A stretch of 64,000 nt of DNA from an uncultured Bacilli bacterium (lineage in GTDB: Bacteria; Bacillota_I; Bacilli_A; RF39; UBA660), in NCBI GenBank assembly GCA_934120635.1, contig CAKOUR010000009.1, forward strand, positions 1 through 64,000. The letters run 5' to 3'. The translations under genes and the position numbers were made by a program. Shown one piece after another: positions 41,392-51,175 of this stretch. The notes beneath the pieces were generated by a model that saw only the letters and a program-made list of their open reading frames with translations, was not told where the DNA came from and did no database searches. Within the stretch, counting starts at the first letter, position 1, and every line of letters starts with the position of its first letter.

Positions 41392-43776
41392 ATGAATGAA
41401 GTTGAAATTAAGGATAATACAATTTTAATTGTAATGAATGAAGACAAAAATCATTTGATTAAAATTTTTGGGGAAAAGAATTTATTTTATTCTAAAATTT
41501 TTACAATAAGAGAGTTTATGGATAAGTATTATTTTTCTTATGATGAAAGGGCAATTTATTATCTTAAAGAGAAATATCATTATAATTATGATGTTGCTTT
41601 GATGTATTTATCTTTGTTTTATTTTGTTTCTGATGATATAGATATTGATGTAGAAAAAGTAAGATGGGTAAAGAAATTAAAAAAAGAATTGCAAGAGGAA
41701 GGACTTCTTTTTTCTTCTTCTTATTTCTTAGAATATTTAGTCAATAAAGATATTGTTTTTTATGATGTTTTTTTTGATGGTATGGTGACTCAGTTATATC
41801 ATGATTTAGAAAAAAATTTTCAAGTGAGAACTTATTTTTCACAAAAAAAACAATATGATAGGGATATTTTGTATGAGTTTTCTGATATTTCTGATGAAGT
41901 TGTGTATGTTGCTACAGCTATTTTGGAGAAAATTAAAAGTGGAATTTCTCCTTCTTGTATTAAGTTGTGTGGGGTAGAGGGAGAATATTTGCCTGTTGTG
42001 AAAAGAATTTTTTCTTGGTTTTCTTTGCCAGTTGATGTATCGGATAATTTTTTATATGCTACATTAATGGGACAGGATTTTTTAAAAAATTTAGGTCATC
42101 GTCCAGATGAGGCAATGGATTATTTAAAAGCACATTATTCTTTATCTCAAAAAGAGGAAGCAACAATTTTTAATCAGATTTGTGATATTGTGAATCATTA
42201 TGTATGGGTAGATGATTTTTTTAAAATAAAAGATTTTCTTATTCATGATTTTAAACATACAAAGGTAATAAATAAAAAAAGTACTAGTGGAATAGAAATC
42301 ATTCCTAATTTGCGAAATGTGGGGGATGAGTTTCATGTTTTTTTGCTTGGTTTTAATCAGGGGATTATTCCTAGATTGAAAAAAGATGAGGACTATTTTG
42401 ATGATGCTTTAAAAGAAAAGTTAGGTCTTATTTCTTCAAAAGAGGAGAATAAAAGGGAAAAGAATAGATGGCTTCAGGAGATTTTAGGGGTTAAGAATTT
42501 AGTGATTACAATGAAGAGAAAGAGTCCTTTGGGGGAATTTTATCTTTCTAGTTTGAATGATGATTTACAAATGCATGTTGAGAGTGTTAAAAATACTTAT
42601 TGTTATTCTCATTTGTATAATAAGCTTTTACTTGGGGAAAAGTTAGATACTTTGGTAAAGTATAATGAAAAGGAGGAAGATTTAGATTATCTTTATGAGA
42701 GATATCAAGATATTCCTTATTTAAGTTATGATTCTTCTTTTAAAGGGATTAGTAAAGATAAGTTAAGAGATTATTTAGATGGTAAGTTAACTTTATCTTA
42801 TAGTGCAATGAATAGCTATTATCAATGTGGATTTCGTTATTATCTTTCTAATGTTTTAAAACTTAATTTATTTCCTAATACTTTTTATACTGTTTTGGGG
42901 AATATTTATCATGATGTTTTGTCAGAGTATAAAAAAGAAGGTTTTAATTTTTCTGATGTTTATGATGAGGTTGTTAAGAAGTATGAAGAGGTATATTCTT
43001 ATGATGATAGAGAAAGATTCTTTATTGATTATTTAAAGGGGGAACTTAAATTTATTATTGATACAATTTTAAAGCAAGAAGAAGAATCTGATTTAAAGAG
43101 TGCTTTTTTTGAGGATAGAATTGTTAAAAATTATCATTATTCTTCCTATGATGTTTGTTTTAAGGGCTTTGTTGATAAGATGATGGTTAGTGATGATGAG
43201 AGGTTAGTTTCTATTATTGATTATAAGACAGGGAATCCTAATTTGAATTTAAATTATACGATTTATGGGTTAGATTTACAGTTACCGATTTATTTATTTT
43301 TAGCTAGAAATAAGTTTCCTGAGGCTAGGATTGTTGGATTTTATTTACAAAAGATTTTAAATAATGAGATTAGTCGTGATAATCAGCATTCTTATCTTGA
43401 ATTGAAGAGGGAGAAGTTAAAATTGCAAGGATATAGTAATTCAGATGTTTCTATTTTATCTTTATTTGATAAAACTTATTGCAATAGTAAAGTGATTAAG
43501 GGGATGAGAACGACAGCTAAAGGTCTTGGTACTAAAAAAGTTTTAGATGATGTGAAGATGGAGGCTTTAGGAAATTTAGCTGAAGATAAGATAACTGATG
43601 CGATGAGGGGGATAATTAATGCTAATTTTATGATTAATCCTAAGAGAATTGGAAATGATAATGTTGGTTGTAAGTATTGTCATTATCGAGATATTTGTTT
43701 TATGAGTGAAAAAGATATTGTGGATTTAAAAGAGTATAAAAATTTAGAATTTTTAGAAGAGGAAAGTGTTGATTGA
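41392..43776 (+). CDS. addB: Compact AddB-like subunit with PD-(D/E)XK nuclease
   Basis: AddB works with AddA to resect double-strand breaks for recombination. The C-terminal third carries a PD-(D/E)XK nuclease (GFVDKMMVSDDE, then SIIDYKTG, then DLQLPIYLFLA). Cysteines of an Fe-S staple are seen in YQCGFRYY and in CKYCHYRDIC. At 794 residues it is much shorter than Bacillus AddB (over 1,100). The N-terminal inactive helicase half is reduced and has no Walker A motif. The stop codon is TGA, showing the standard code. It is followed after 15 bases by a MerR-like gene and then addA. Confidence 0.88.
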   Translation: MNEVEIKDNTILIVMNEDKNHLIKIFGEKNLFYSKIFTIREFMDKYYFSYDERAIYYLKEKYHYNYDVALMYLSLFYFVSDDIDIDVEKVRWVKKLKKELQEEGLLFSSSYFLEYLVNKDIVFYDVFFDGMVTQLYHDLEKNFQVRTYFSQKKQYDRDILYEFSDISDEVVYVATAILEKIKSGISPSCIKLCGVEGEYLPVVKRIFSWFSLPVDVSDNFLYATLMGQDFLKNLGHRPDEAMDYLKAHYSLSQKEEATIFNQICDIVNHYVWVDDFFKIKDFLIHDFKHTKVINKKSTSGIEIIPNLRNVGDEFHVFLLGFNQGIIPRLKKDEDYFDDALKEKLGLISSKEENKREKNRWLQEILGVKNLVITMKRKSPLGEFYLSSLNDDLQMHVESVKNTYCYSHLYNKLLLGEKLDTLVKYNEKEEDLDYLYERYQDIPYLSYDSSFKGISKDKLRDYLDGKLTLSYSAMNSYYQCGFRYYLSNVLKLNLFPNTFYTVLGNIYHDVLSEYKKEGFNFSDVYDEVVKKYEEVYSYDDRERFFIDYLKGELKFIIDTILKQEEESDLKSAFFEDRIVKNYHYSSYDVCFKGFVDKMMVSDDERLVSIIDYKTGNPNLNLNYTIYGLDLQLPIYLFLARNKFPEARIVGFYLQKILNNEISRDNQHSYLELKREKLKLQGYSNSDVSILSLFDKTYCNSKVIKGMRTTAKGLGTKKVLDDVKMEALGNLAEDKITDAMRGIINANFMINPKRIGNDNVGCKYCHYRDICFMSEKDIVDLKEYKNLEFLEEESVD

Positions 43777-43791
43777 TTAGGAGTTGATGTT

Positions 43792-44442
43792 ATGTATACG
43801 AGAAAAGAACTTGCGGATAAAGTAGGGATATCTGTTCAGAAGATAAAAGAATATGAGGAGAAGGGGTATTTAGCTTCTGTTTGTAATTTTATAACGGGGA
43901 ATCATTATTATAGTGATTATAAGCCAATATTGTTATCTTTTCTTTCTTGTTTAGAAAAAAGAGGTATGTCTCAAGAGAAAATTTTGGATGTTTTGAATGG
44001 AGAAAAATCTACAGAAATTGAATTATTGGAAAAAGAAAATTATATTCAGAATATTAATTTTTCGATTATTTCTGGTGATTATCAAGACTATGTTAAATGG
44101 AATGGTAAAAGGGAAGAGAATTCTGTTGAGGCACATGAGATAAAGACAAATCATGCTAAATATTATATTATTTTAGATGAAGATAGATTTTATGGAAATT
44201 TCTTAGTTTATTGTTATGAAAATACTTTTTTTGAAAATAGTTTACTTGTTTGTAATGATATTTTGTTTAATATTGTGATTGATTATTTAAAAGGAGAAGG
44301 TTATTCTTATATTACTTATTATGAATATAAAAAAGAAGAAAAAACAATTCAATATTTAAAAGATAAATATTCAGCAGAATTAATAGATGATAATGTTTTA
44401 TTTGGAAATATTTTGTTTGTAAAATTAAAAATTATATTATAG
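43792..44442 (+). CDS. MerR-like regulator inserted between addB and addA
   Basis: The protein has 216 residues. The N-terminal 70 residues are a MerR-type winged helix (YTRKELADKVGISVQKIKEYE, then a second helix and LEKRGMSQEKIL). The C-terminal domain of about 140 residues has no family match that I can name; it might sense a ligand or be an acetyltransferase-like or GyrI-like fold. No metal-binding cysteine pair typical of metal sensors is seen. It lies 15 bases after addB and 18 before addA on the same strand, so it is cotranscribed with the nuclease subunits and may regulate them. Confidence 0.7.
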   Translation: MYTRKELADKVGISVQKIKEYEEKGYLASVCNFITGNHYYSDYKPILLSFLSCLEKRGMSQEKILDVLNGEKSTEIELLEKENYIQNINFSIISGDYQDYVKWNGKREENSVEAHEIKTNHAKYYIILDEDRFYGNFLVYCYENTFFENSLLVCNDILFNIVIDYLKGEGYSYITYYEYKKEEKTIQYLKDKYSAELIDDNVLFGNILFVKLKIIL

Positions 44443-44460
44443 GATAAGGGAGGTAATTTG

Positions 44461-47400
44461 ATGATACCAATAAAGCCAGCTGATGTAACGTGGACTGATG
44501 AACAGTGGGAGGCAATTTATGAAGATCATAAGAATATTATTGTTTCTGCTGGTGCAGGTTCGGGGAAAACTGCTGTTTTAACAGAGAGGGTCATTCGTAA
44601 ATTGAAAGATGGGGTTGATGTTAATCGGCTACTTATTTTGACCTTTACGAAGGCTGCTGCTGGAGAGATGGCGGATAGAATTCGAAAAAAAATTAAGAAG
44701 ATTCCTGAATTAAAGGAGCAATTAGATTTATTAGATTCTGCTTATATTACTACTTTTGATAGTTTTGCTTTATCTATTGTTAAAAAATATCATTATTTAT
44801 TAAATATTTCTCCTAGTATTGGGATTATTGATTCTAGTGTGATTACTTTGGAGAAAAGTAGAGTTATGGATGAGATATTTTTGTCTTATTATCAAGAAAA
44901 AGATGAAGATTTTTTGAAGATGATTCGTACTTTTTGTACGAAGGATGATACAGAAATTAAGAATTCTATTTTGAAAATTAGTAATCAATTAGATTTATTA
45001 TCGGATAAGAAGAAATATTTAGAAGAATATCTAGATAAGTATTATTCTGATGATCGATTAATTCGAAATGTAGAGGAATATTTTTCTCTTATTCAAGAGA
45101 AGATAGATTTTATTTTTGAGACGGTTTCTGCTATTTCTTTGCTTGATGCTGAGTATGCGATAAAGTTAGAAGAGTCTTTGGAGATGCTTAAAGAGATTCA
45201 TTGTTATAATGATATTCGTAAGTATTTAAATATTAAGTTGCCATCTGCTCCAAGGGGGAGTGAGGAAGAGTTAAAGAGTTTAAAGTCTTCTATTAGTGAT
45301 GTACTTAAAGAGATAAAGAATTTGGCAGTTTATGAAGATGAAGAGGAGATTATTTCTACATTAAAGAGTACTTATGATACAGTTAAAGTAATGATAGAGA
45401 TTATTTTAAAGTTTACGGATAAGATTTCTTGGTATAAAGAAGATAAGGGAGCTTATGAATTTAATGATATTGCTATTATGGCAATTGATATTGTTAAGAA
45501 TTATTCTTATGTTCGGGATGAATTAAAAGAATATTTTAATGAGATTATGATAGATGAATATCAGGATACGAATGATTTGCAGGAAGAATTTATTTCCATG
45601 ATTAGTAATCATAATGTTTATATGGTAGGAGATATTAAACAATCTATTTATCGTTTTAGAAATGCTAATCCTTATATTTTTAAGAATAAGTATGATTTAT
45701 ATAGTGAGAGTAAGATAGATAAAAAGATTGATTTGAATAAGAATTTTCGTTCTAGAAAAGAAGTATTAGAGAATATTAATGCAATTTTTACTTTAATTAT
45801 GGGAGAAGAATTAGGAGGGGCTAATTATTTAGAGAGTCATCAGATGATTTTTGGTAATGGAGCTTATTTAAAGGAAGAGGCTAATCATTCTCATGAAATG
45901 GAGATTGTTCGTTATCCTTATTCAAAAGAAGTTGGTTTTAGTAAAGATGAAATAGAAGCTTTTATTATTGCTCGTGATATTCAAGATAAAGTAAGGCATG
46001 GATATTTGGTTTTTGATAAAGATAGTGGTATTTTGAGGAAATGTTTATATAGTGATTTTTCTATTATTATGGATAGGGCTACTACTTTTGATTTATATAA
46101 GAAAATTTTTGGTTATTTGGGAATTCCTGTTACTTTATTAAAGAATGAAAAAATGAATGATGAGGATGATATTTTACTTATTTCTAATATTATTAAGTTG
46201 GTATTAAAACTTTCTGTAAAAGAGATAGATACGGAATTTAAATATTTATTTACTAGTATTGCTAGGAGTTTTTTGATTGGTCTTTCAGATGAGGAGATTT
46301 TTGATTATTTTATTAAAAATACTTATATGGAAAGTGATGTGGTAGGGAAGTGTTTGAAGTTGGTAAGGACTCTTCCTTATACGACACCTCATCAACTTAT
46401 TGATGATATTATAGATAGTTTTTCTTTTTATGAGAAATATATTACTATTGGGAATGTTGAAGGTGGTATTGTTAAGTTAGCTAAAATTCGTGAGATAGCG
46501 ATTAATTTGGAGAGTTTAGGGTATTCAGTAAAGGATTTTTCTCTTTATTTATCTGAACTTTTAGAAAATGGAATTGAAATGCAATATGAAGTTAGTGATA
46601 ATGGGGCTACTTCGGTTAAGTTGATGACTATTCATAAATCAAAAGGTTTAGAGTATCCTGTTTGTTATTTTAGTGGATTATATAAAAAGTTTAATATTAG
46701 TGATTTGAAAGAAAGGTTTTTATATGATAAGAATTATGGGATAATTACTCCTTATTTTCAAGAGGGAATAGGAGAGGTAATTTGGAAAGATTTAGTTAGA
46801 GATTGTTATTTAAAAGAAGAAATTAGCGAGAAGATTCGATTATTTTATGTTGCTTTAACGAGAGCACGTGAGAAGATGATTATGATTGTTCCTGAAAATG
46901 ATAAGTTGAGAGATTTTTCTCAGGTAACAGTTTTAGAGGATTCTGTGAAAAAGAATTTTCGTACATTAGAAGATATGTTGGATTTTATTTCTTTTCGACT
47001 TTCTTCTTATGAGAAAAAGATATCTTTAGAGGATATTCACTTAACTAAGGACTATGCTTATTTAAAGAAAAGTAATTATCAGGAATCTCTTAGTAAAAAG
47101 AAAAAAGAAATTGAAGTATTTTCTTATTCATTTTCTCAGGATGAAGTGGAAAGTAAAAGTTTTTCTAAGAAGAATCATGAAGTGATTAGTAAGAATCAGT
47201 ATGAACTCATGAAACTTGGTACTATGGTACATGAATATTTGGAATTTTTTGATTTTAAGAATCCTTGTATTGAGAAAATAGAAAATAAAGAGGTACAGGA
47301 AATAATCAAGAGACTTCTTAAGTGTTCAATATTTCAAAATATAGATAAGGCAAAAGTTTATCAAGAGTATGAATTTATTGATGAAGAGGGAAATCAAGAA

Positions 47401-47607
47401 TTACATGGGATTATTGATTTGATGCTTGTGTATGAAGATCATATTGATATTATTGATTATAAGTTATCTAATATTTATGATGATGATTATGATGAACAAT
47501 TAAATGGCTATTACAAGTATATTCAGAAGAAGACAGATAAGAAAATTCATCTTTACTTATATTCATTAATTAGTGGGGAATATAGAGAAGTAAAGAAAGT
47601 AGATTAG
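44461..47607 (+). CDS. addA: AddA, helicase-nuclease subunit
   Basis: This 1,048-residue UvrD/RecB-like helicase has Walker A SAGAGSGKTAVL near residue 33, Walker B IMIDEYQDTND, motif III GDIKQSIYRFRNA, motif V VKLMTIHKSKGLEYPV and motif VI FYVALTRAREKM. A C-terminal PD-(D/E)XK nuclease follows (GIIDLMLVYEDHIDIIDYK). The full helicase-nuclease architecture supports AddAB rather than RecBCD. The ATG at 44461 is set by GGGAGGT; an in-frame TTG at 44458 is less likely. Confidence 0.95.
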   Translation: MIPIKPADVTWTDEQWEAIYEDHKNIIVSAGAGSGKTAVLTERVIRKLKDGVDVNRLLILTFTKAAAGEMADRIRKKIKKIPELKEQLDLLDSAYITTFDSFALSIVKKYHYLLNISPSIGIIDSSVITLEKSRVMDEIFLSYYQEKDEDFLKMIRTFCTKDDTEIKNSILKISNQLDLLSDKKKYLEEYLDKYYSDDRLIRNVEEYFSLIQEKIDFIFETVSAISLLDAEYAIKLEESLEMLKEIHCYNDIRKYLNIKLPSAPRGSEEELKSLKSSISDVLKEIKNLAVYEDEEEIISTLKSTYDTVKVMIEIILKFTDKISWYKEDKGAYEFNDIAIMAIDIVKNYSYVRDELKEYFNEIMIDEYQDTNDLQEEFISMISNHNVYMVGDIKQSIYRFRNANPYIFKNKYDLYSESKIDKKIDLNKNFRSRKEVLENINAIFTLIMGEELGGANYLESHQMIFGNGAYLKEEANHSHEMEIVRYPYSKEVGFSKDEIEAFIIARDIQDKVRHGYLVFDKDSGILRKCLYSDFSIIMDRATTFDLYKKIFGYLGIPVTLLKNEKMNDEDDILLISNIIKLVLKLSVKEIDTEFKYLFTSIARSFLIGLSDEEIFDYFIKNTYMESDVVGKCLKLVRTLPYTTPHQLIDDIIDSFSFYEKYITIGNVEGGIVKLAKIREIAINLESLGYSVKDFSLYLSELLENGIEMQYEVSDNGATSVKLMTIHKSKGLEYPVCYFSGLYKKFNISDLKERFLYDKNYGIITPYFQEGIGEVIWKDLVRDCYLKEEISEKIRLFYVALTRAREKMIMIVPENDKLRDFSQVTVLEDSVKKNFRTLEDMLDFISFRLSSYEKKISLEDIHLTKDYAYLKKSNYQESLSKKKKEIEVFSYSFSQDEVESKSFSKKNHEVISKNQYELMKLGTMVHEYLEFFDFKNPCIEKIENKEVQEIIKRLLKCSIFQNIDKAKVYQEYEFIDEEGNQELHGIIDLMLVYEDHIDIIDYKLSNIYDDDYDEQLNGYYKYIQKKTDKKIHLYLYSLISGEYREVKKVD

Positions 47608-47645
47608 AGGATTAAAAATGATTAGAAAAATTTGGGAGAAGAAAA

Positions 47646-47981
47646 ATGAGTAAGTATATTATTGTAAGAACTTATTGTGATAGTTTAGATATTTCTAATA
47701 AAATTATCTCTTGTTTATTAGAAAAGAGATTAGTTGCTGGTAGTCAAATTGTTACTATTACTTCAGAATATTGGTGGAATAATGAAAAAAGAAAAAAAGA
47801 GGAATTTCAATTATCTTTTCGAAGTAGATATGATTTATTTACTACAATTAAGAAAGAGATTTTAAATAGTCATTCGTATGAAGTACCAGAAATTTCTTGT
47901 ACAGAAATATTAGATGGTAATCAAGAATTCTTTGATTGGATTGATAAAGAAGTAGAGAAGGGTGTTTTTAAATGTGACTAG
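47646..47981 (+). CDS. cutA: CutA1-family divalent-cation tolerance protein
   Basis: CutA1 is a small trimeric ferredoxin-like protein. The 111-residue sequence has the family patterns LLEKRLVAGSQIV, EYWWNN and EFQLSFRSR, and the ending SYEVPEISCTEILDGNQEF. Its role is uncertain in general (copper tolerance in E. coli). The preceding GGGAGAAG is a good ribosome site, and the stop codon overlaps the start of the next gene. Confidence 0.92.
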   Translation: MSKYIIVRTYCDSLDISNKIISCLLEKRLVAGSQIVTITSEYWWNNEKRKKEEFQLSFRSRYDLFTTIKKEILNSHSYEVPEISCTEILDGNQEFFDWIDKEVEKGVFKCD

Positions 47982-48600
47982 AATAAAAAATATTGTTTTT
48001 GATATTGGAAATGTAATTCTTCATTTTGATTTAGATGAAGTTCTTCCTCACTTTGCTTCTAATGAGGAGGAAAAGAATTTTTTACTTCAGGAAGTTATTC
48101 ATTCTCCAGAGTGGCTTTCTTATGCTTTAATTGATACGGGTTTTCTTTCTAGGGGGCATGCAATTTCTATTGTAGAGGATAGAACAAATCATAAAAATGA
48201 TTCATTAATAGAAAAATTTTGGTATCATTATAATGAATATAGTTTTATTGATGATAAAGTACTTTGTTTGATTTTAAATTTAAAAAAGAAGGGGTATTCT
48301 ATTTATTTGCTTTCTAATATTAATGAGTATACATTTAAATCTATTTATGATAGTAAATTATTTGATATAGTAGATGGATATGTATTGTCTTATCTTGAAC
48401 ATCAGGTAAAGCCATATAAATCTATTTATTTGACTTTGTTAGATAGATTTAAATTAAAACCAAATGAATGTTTATTTATTGATGATAATAAGAAGAATGT
48501 TGAAACTGCTAGAGATTTAGGAATGATAGGTGAGGTAGTTACTCCTGACTCTTATGATAGTATTGTTGGTGTTTTAGAGAAAAATAAAATTAATGTTTAA
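47974..48600 (+). CDS. HAD-superfamily hydrolase (YihX-like)
   Basis: A small phosphatase-type hydrolase of 208 residues. The nucleophile motif is IVFDIGNVILHFD, motif II is YLLSNIN, motif III the lysine in QVKPYKSIY, and motif IV CLFIDDNKKNVETA. The pattern DxGN with a four-helix cap is that of YihX/HAD subfamily IA sugar-phosphate phosphatases; the substrate is not known. The GTG at 47974 is preferred over an upstream GTG at 47962, which lies on its ribosome site. It overlaps cutA by 8 bases. Confidence 0.85.
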   Translation: MTRIKNIVFDIGNVILHFDLDEVLPHFASNEEEKNFLLQEVIHSPEWLSYALIDTGFLSRGHAISIVEDRTNHKNDSLIEKFWYHYNEYSFIDDKVLCLILNLKKKGYSIYLLSNINEYTFKSIYDSKLFDIVDGYVLSYLEHQVKPYKSIYLTLLDRFKLKPNECLFIDDNKKNVETARDLGMIGEVVTPDSYDSIVGVLEKNKINV

Positions 48601-48601
48601 T

Positions 48602-48657
48602 AAAATACTTATTTAGTTTATTCTTTTTATAAAGAGAAGACTAGATAAGTATTTTTT
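48602..48657 (+). terminator. Terminator after the HAD hydrolase gene
   Basis: A long stem with one mismatch or G-U pair (48602-48617 with 48640-48655) is followed by T-run, closing the addB-HAD transcription unit. Confidence 0.7.
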
Positions 48658-48670
48658 GTGATAAAGGTGT

Positions 48671-48699
48671 TTGCAATGTTAGGGTTAGTATGCTATACT
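48671..48699 (+). promoter_or_regulatory. Promoter of the SipW/AAA/DUF2357 operon
   Basis: TTGCAA (48671-48676) and an extended -10 TGCTATACT (48691-48699) are 17 bases apart, 33 bases before the first gene. No further promoter is evident in the short gaps up to 55050, so this one may drive seven genes. Confidence 0.75.
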
Positions 48700-48732
48700 T
48701 AAATAGAAGAAGGTAGGAGAGGTATGTAGGTT

Positions 48733-49218
48733 ATGAAAAAGAGTTTTAGTCATGTAATCATTATTGTTTATATTTTGTTAGCGGTATTTATTACGATATG
48801 TTTATTATCTTATAATGATTATAATACAACAGAGTTTGGTAATAAGACAGTTGTTATTGTGAAGAATGATAAGACTGGTAAGTATAAGAAGGGGGATTTG
48901 TTGATTGTTTCTTCTGAAAATACTTATAGGGAAGGTATGCAAGTGTTTTATTATGTTTCTAGGGGAAAGAGTTATTATATTCAAGTTGGGAATGTTAATG
49001 AGGTAAATAAAGATAGTGTTGTTGTTGATAATACTGTTATTGATAAGAAGTTTTTGATAGGATGTGATAATGATGTTAAGGCTATTCCTTTTGTTGGTAG
49101 TGTTTTAGCATTGTTGGAATCTAAGTGGGGTTATTTAGGAATTATTATTTTTCCTGTTTTAGGGGCTTTTTTATATGAAGTATATTCTATTTTAAAAGAG
49201 TTGAGGCGAGTAAGATAG
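48733..49218 (+). CDS. Signal peptidase I homologue lacking the catalytic Ser and His
   Basis: The protein has 161 residues. An N-terminal transmembrane helix (about 7-26), a beta-rich extracytoplasmic core and a C-terminal transmembrane helix (about 134-153) give the layout of SipW/ER-type signal peptidases. The core segment KYKKGDLLIV aligns with KYQVGDMLLS of the intact peptidase at 53849. But the position of its catalytic Ser60 is Asp46 here, and the region of its His103 has no histidine. It should therefore be inactive, perhaps a structural or substrate-presenting subunit for the active enzyme. First gene of the operon, 4 bases before the next. Confidence 0.7.
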   Translation: MKKSFSHVIIIVYILLAVFITICLLSYNDYNTTEFGNKTVVIVKNDKTGKYKKGDLLIVSSENTYREGMQVFYYVSRGKSYYIQVGNVNEVNKDSVVVDNTVIDKKFLIGCDNDVKAIPFVGSVLALLESKWGYLGIIIFPVLGAFLYEVYSILKELRRVR

Positions 49219-49222
49219 GGAT

Positions 49223-50185
49223 ATGTTTAAGAGGATAAAGAATTGTTTAGTAATTAGAAAAGATGGCGTATGGAATTATAAAAGAATTATTATTTTTTCT
49301 ATAGTTTTATTGATTGTTATAGGTAGTAGTGCTAGTTATGCTAAGTATGCTTATTTAGATATTAAAAATTATTATTTGGAGATGAAGGGCTTTTATTTTA
49401 ATTGTGATAAGTTATCTAATAAGGGGGCTAATATAGAGATGACTAACTGGTCTGGGGTTGGTGATTATGAGATAACTTTTAATATGGATAGTCTTAGTAA
49501 TAGAAATTTGAAGAATAGTGATGATGTTTATTATGATATTAGTTATGAATGTTCTTCTAATGTTGTTTGTAGTATTAAGGATAATAAAACTAGTGGAATG
49601 ATTCCTCATGATAGTAATCAAGATAGTTTTACTGTTGTTATTACTGTTCCTACTTCTGTTACTTTACATGATAAAGATAGTGTTACTTTGAAGGTTGTTG
49701 CTACTTCGACTTCACCTTATCGAAAGAAATTGGTTGGTAGTTTTAAATTAGTTGTTGGGTATTATGGACTTAGTTATGAGATAAGTGATAAGGTAGGAAG
49801 TCCATATTTGGAGGCTAAGGTTACTAATACATTGGACTATTATGTTGTAAGAGAGGCTTTTTCTAATTATAAGGTTAATACTCATATTGATATTCCTACT
49901 TATTTAGGATTGGATGATTTAGATAAGAAAAAATGTTCTTCAGCAATTATTACTTTTGATTTTAATCCTGATTATATTATTTTGGATATGACGGATGAGG
50001 CATATTTGTCGGGAATTAGTAGTTCTACAAAAAGAATTGGGAACTATGATTATATTAATTCACTTTCTTTTTCAATTGATGCTTTATCAAGTATGCAAGT
50101 TAAGTTTTATAAGAAAGATACTAAGTTAAATTATACTTATCCTAATATAGATAATAATTCTATTATTAAGGTTTCATATAGTTAG
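49223..50185 (+). CDS. Secreted protein with SipW-type signal, beta-rich
   Basis: The protein has 320 residues. A basic N-terminus (1-19) and hydrophobic segment (about 20-38) end in ASYAKYAYLD, the alanine-tyrosine cleavage region usual for SipW substrates. The remainder is beta-strand-rich with repeated Ser/Thr/Asn and a few cysteines (EMKGFYFNCD, YECSSNVVCS). The fold is likely an immunoglobulin-like sandwich as in TasA/camelysin, although I cannot match it to a named family. It follows the inactive peptidase homologue and precedes the unknown gene at 50201. Confidence 0.7.
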   Translation: MFKRIKNCLVIRKDGVWNYKRIIIFSIVLLIVIGSSASYAKYAYLDIKNYYLEMKGFYFNCDKLSNKGANIEMTNWSGVGDYEITFNMDSLSNRNLKNSDDVYYDISYECSSNVVCSIKDNKTSGMIPHDSNQDSFTVVITVPTSVTLHDKDSVTLKVVATSTSPYRKKLVGSFKLVVGYYGLSYEISDKVGSPYLEAKVTNTLDYYVVREAFSNYKVNTHIDIPTYLGLDDLDKKKCSSAIITFDFNPDYIILDMTDEAYLSGISSSTKRIGNYDYINSLSFSIDALSSMQVKFYKKDTKLNYTYPNIDNNSIIKVSYS

Positions 50186-50200
50186 AAAAGAGGATTTTTT

Positions 50201-51160
50201 ATGGATGTTATTAATACTTATGTAGAATTTCGCCTTAGTAATTTTACTATTTATGCAAAGATGATTATGGGTAAGTATTTTGATCAAAATATATTTAATT
50301 TATATTTAGATAGATATAAGATGGTTAGATATTATAATCAAGAAATAACTAGGAAGAGTACATTAGAGGCTACTTTAAATGCTTCTTTAGAAGAGATATA
50401 TTTAAAAAATAATAGTGATGTTTCTAAATTTATTTTTGAATTATTTAAGATGTTTTATTATTTAGATGGTGTAAAAAAATTTAGGGGTAATAAGAATTTG
50501 AAAAGTTTTGTTTTAGAACTTGATGTTATTCGAAGAGAAAAATTAGGTTTTATAGATGATGAGTTTGTTTCTTCTTTTATGAAGGTTGTTTTGGATAACG
50601 AAAAGAGAAGTAGTCGCTATTTTAATAGATTTTCTTCTAATGATTTTTCTTTACAATGTAAAAAGATTAGGGGTGAGGATATTTATTTAGTTAATTTGTT
50701 GAATAATATTGAGATACCTAGTCTTTATAGTGAGTATGCTATTGATAAAGTACTTAATGAGTCTAGAGTTTCTGTTGATATTTTATTTGTTCTTTATTAT
50801 TTAATTAGTATTTGTTTTTTAAAGGATATTGTAAAGGGAAATTTTAAGAAGAAGTATTTACTTGATTTTTCGGTAAAGATATTTTCTTCTTTGGAGAAAA
50901 GGCAGAAGTTTTTAAAAATATTTGATGATGATATTACTAAGGAGAATTTTATATTTAAAATTGATCCTATAGCTTTTCTTAGTTATGAAGAGGAAATTTG
51001 TTCTCTTATTCATGAGGGATATTCTTTTGGACTTATAATTAATTCTGATGATCAATATAATATGATTAAGAATAAGAATTTAGATTATTTTTCGTATTTA
51101 TTTCTTGATAAGAAATTAGAGGGGTTGATAAGTGATAGTGATTTATATATTTTAATATAG
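50201..51160 (+). CDS. Soluble protein of unknown function in the AAA/DUF2357 operon
   Basis: I do not recognise this 319-residue protein. It has no signal peptide; the only hydrophobic stretch (about 195-210, VDILFVLYYLISICFLK) is short and could be buried. It is rich in Lys, Phe, Tyr and Asp, mostly helical by appearance, with no cysteine cluster or nucleotide motif. It sits 15 bases after a secreted-protein gene and 15 before the membrane-anchored AAA+ ATPase, so it is probably a dedicated cytoplasmic partner of that ATPase. Confidence 0.65.
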   Translation: MDVINTYVEFRLSNFTIYAKMIMGKYFDQNIFNLYLDRYKMVRYYNQEITRKSTLEATLNASLEEIYLKNNSDVSKFIFELFKMFYYLDGVKKFRGNKNLKSFVLELDVIRREKLGFIDDEFVSSFMKVVLDNEKRSSRYFNRFSSNDFSLQCKKIRGEDIYLVNLLNNIEIPSLYSEYAIDKVLNESRVSVDILFVLYYLISICFLKDIVKGNFKKKYLLDFSVKIFSSLEKRQKFLKIFDDDITKENFIFKIDPIAFLSYEEEICSLIHEGYSFGLIINSDDQYNMIKNKNLDYFSYLFLDKKLEGLISDSDLYILI

Positions 51161-51175
51161 GAAGGAAGTTTTAGG

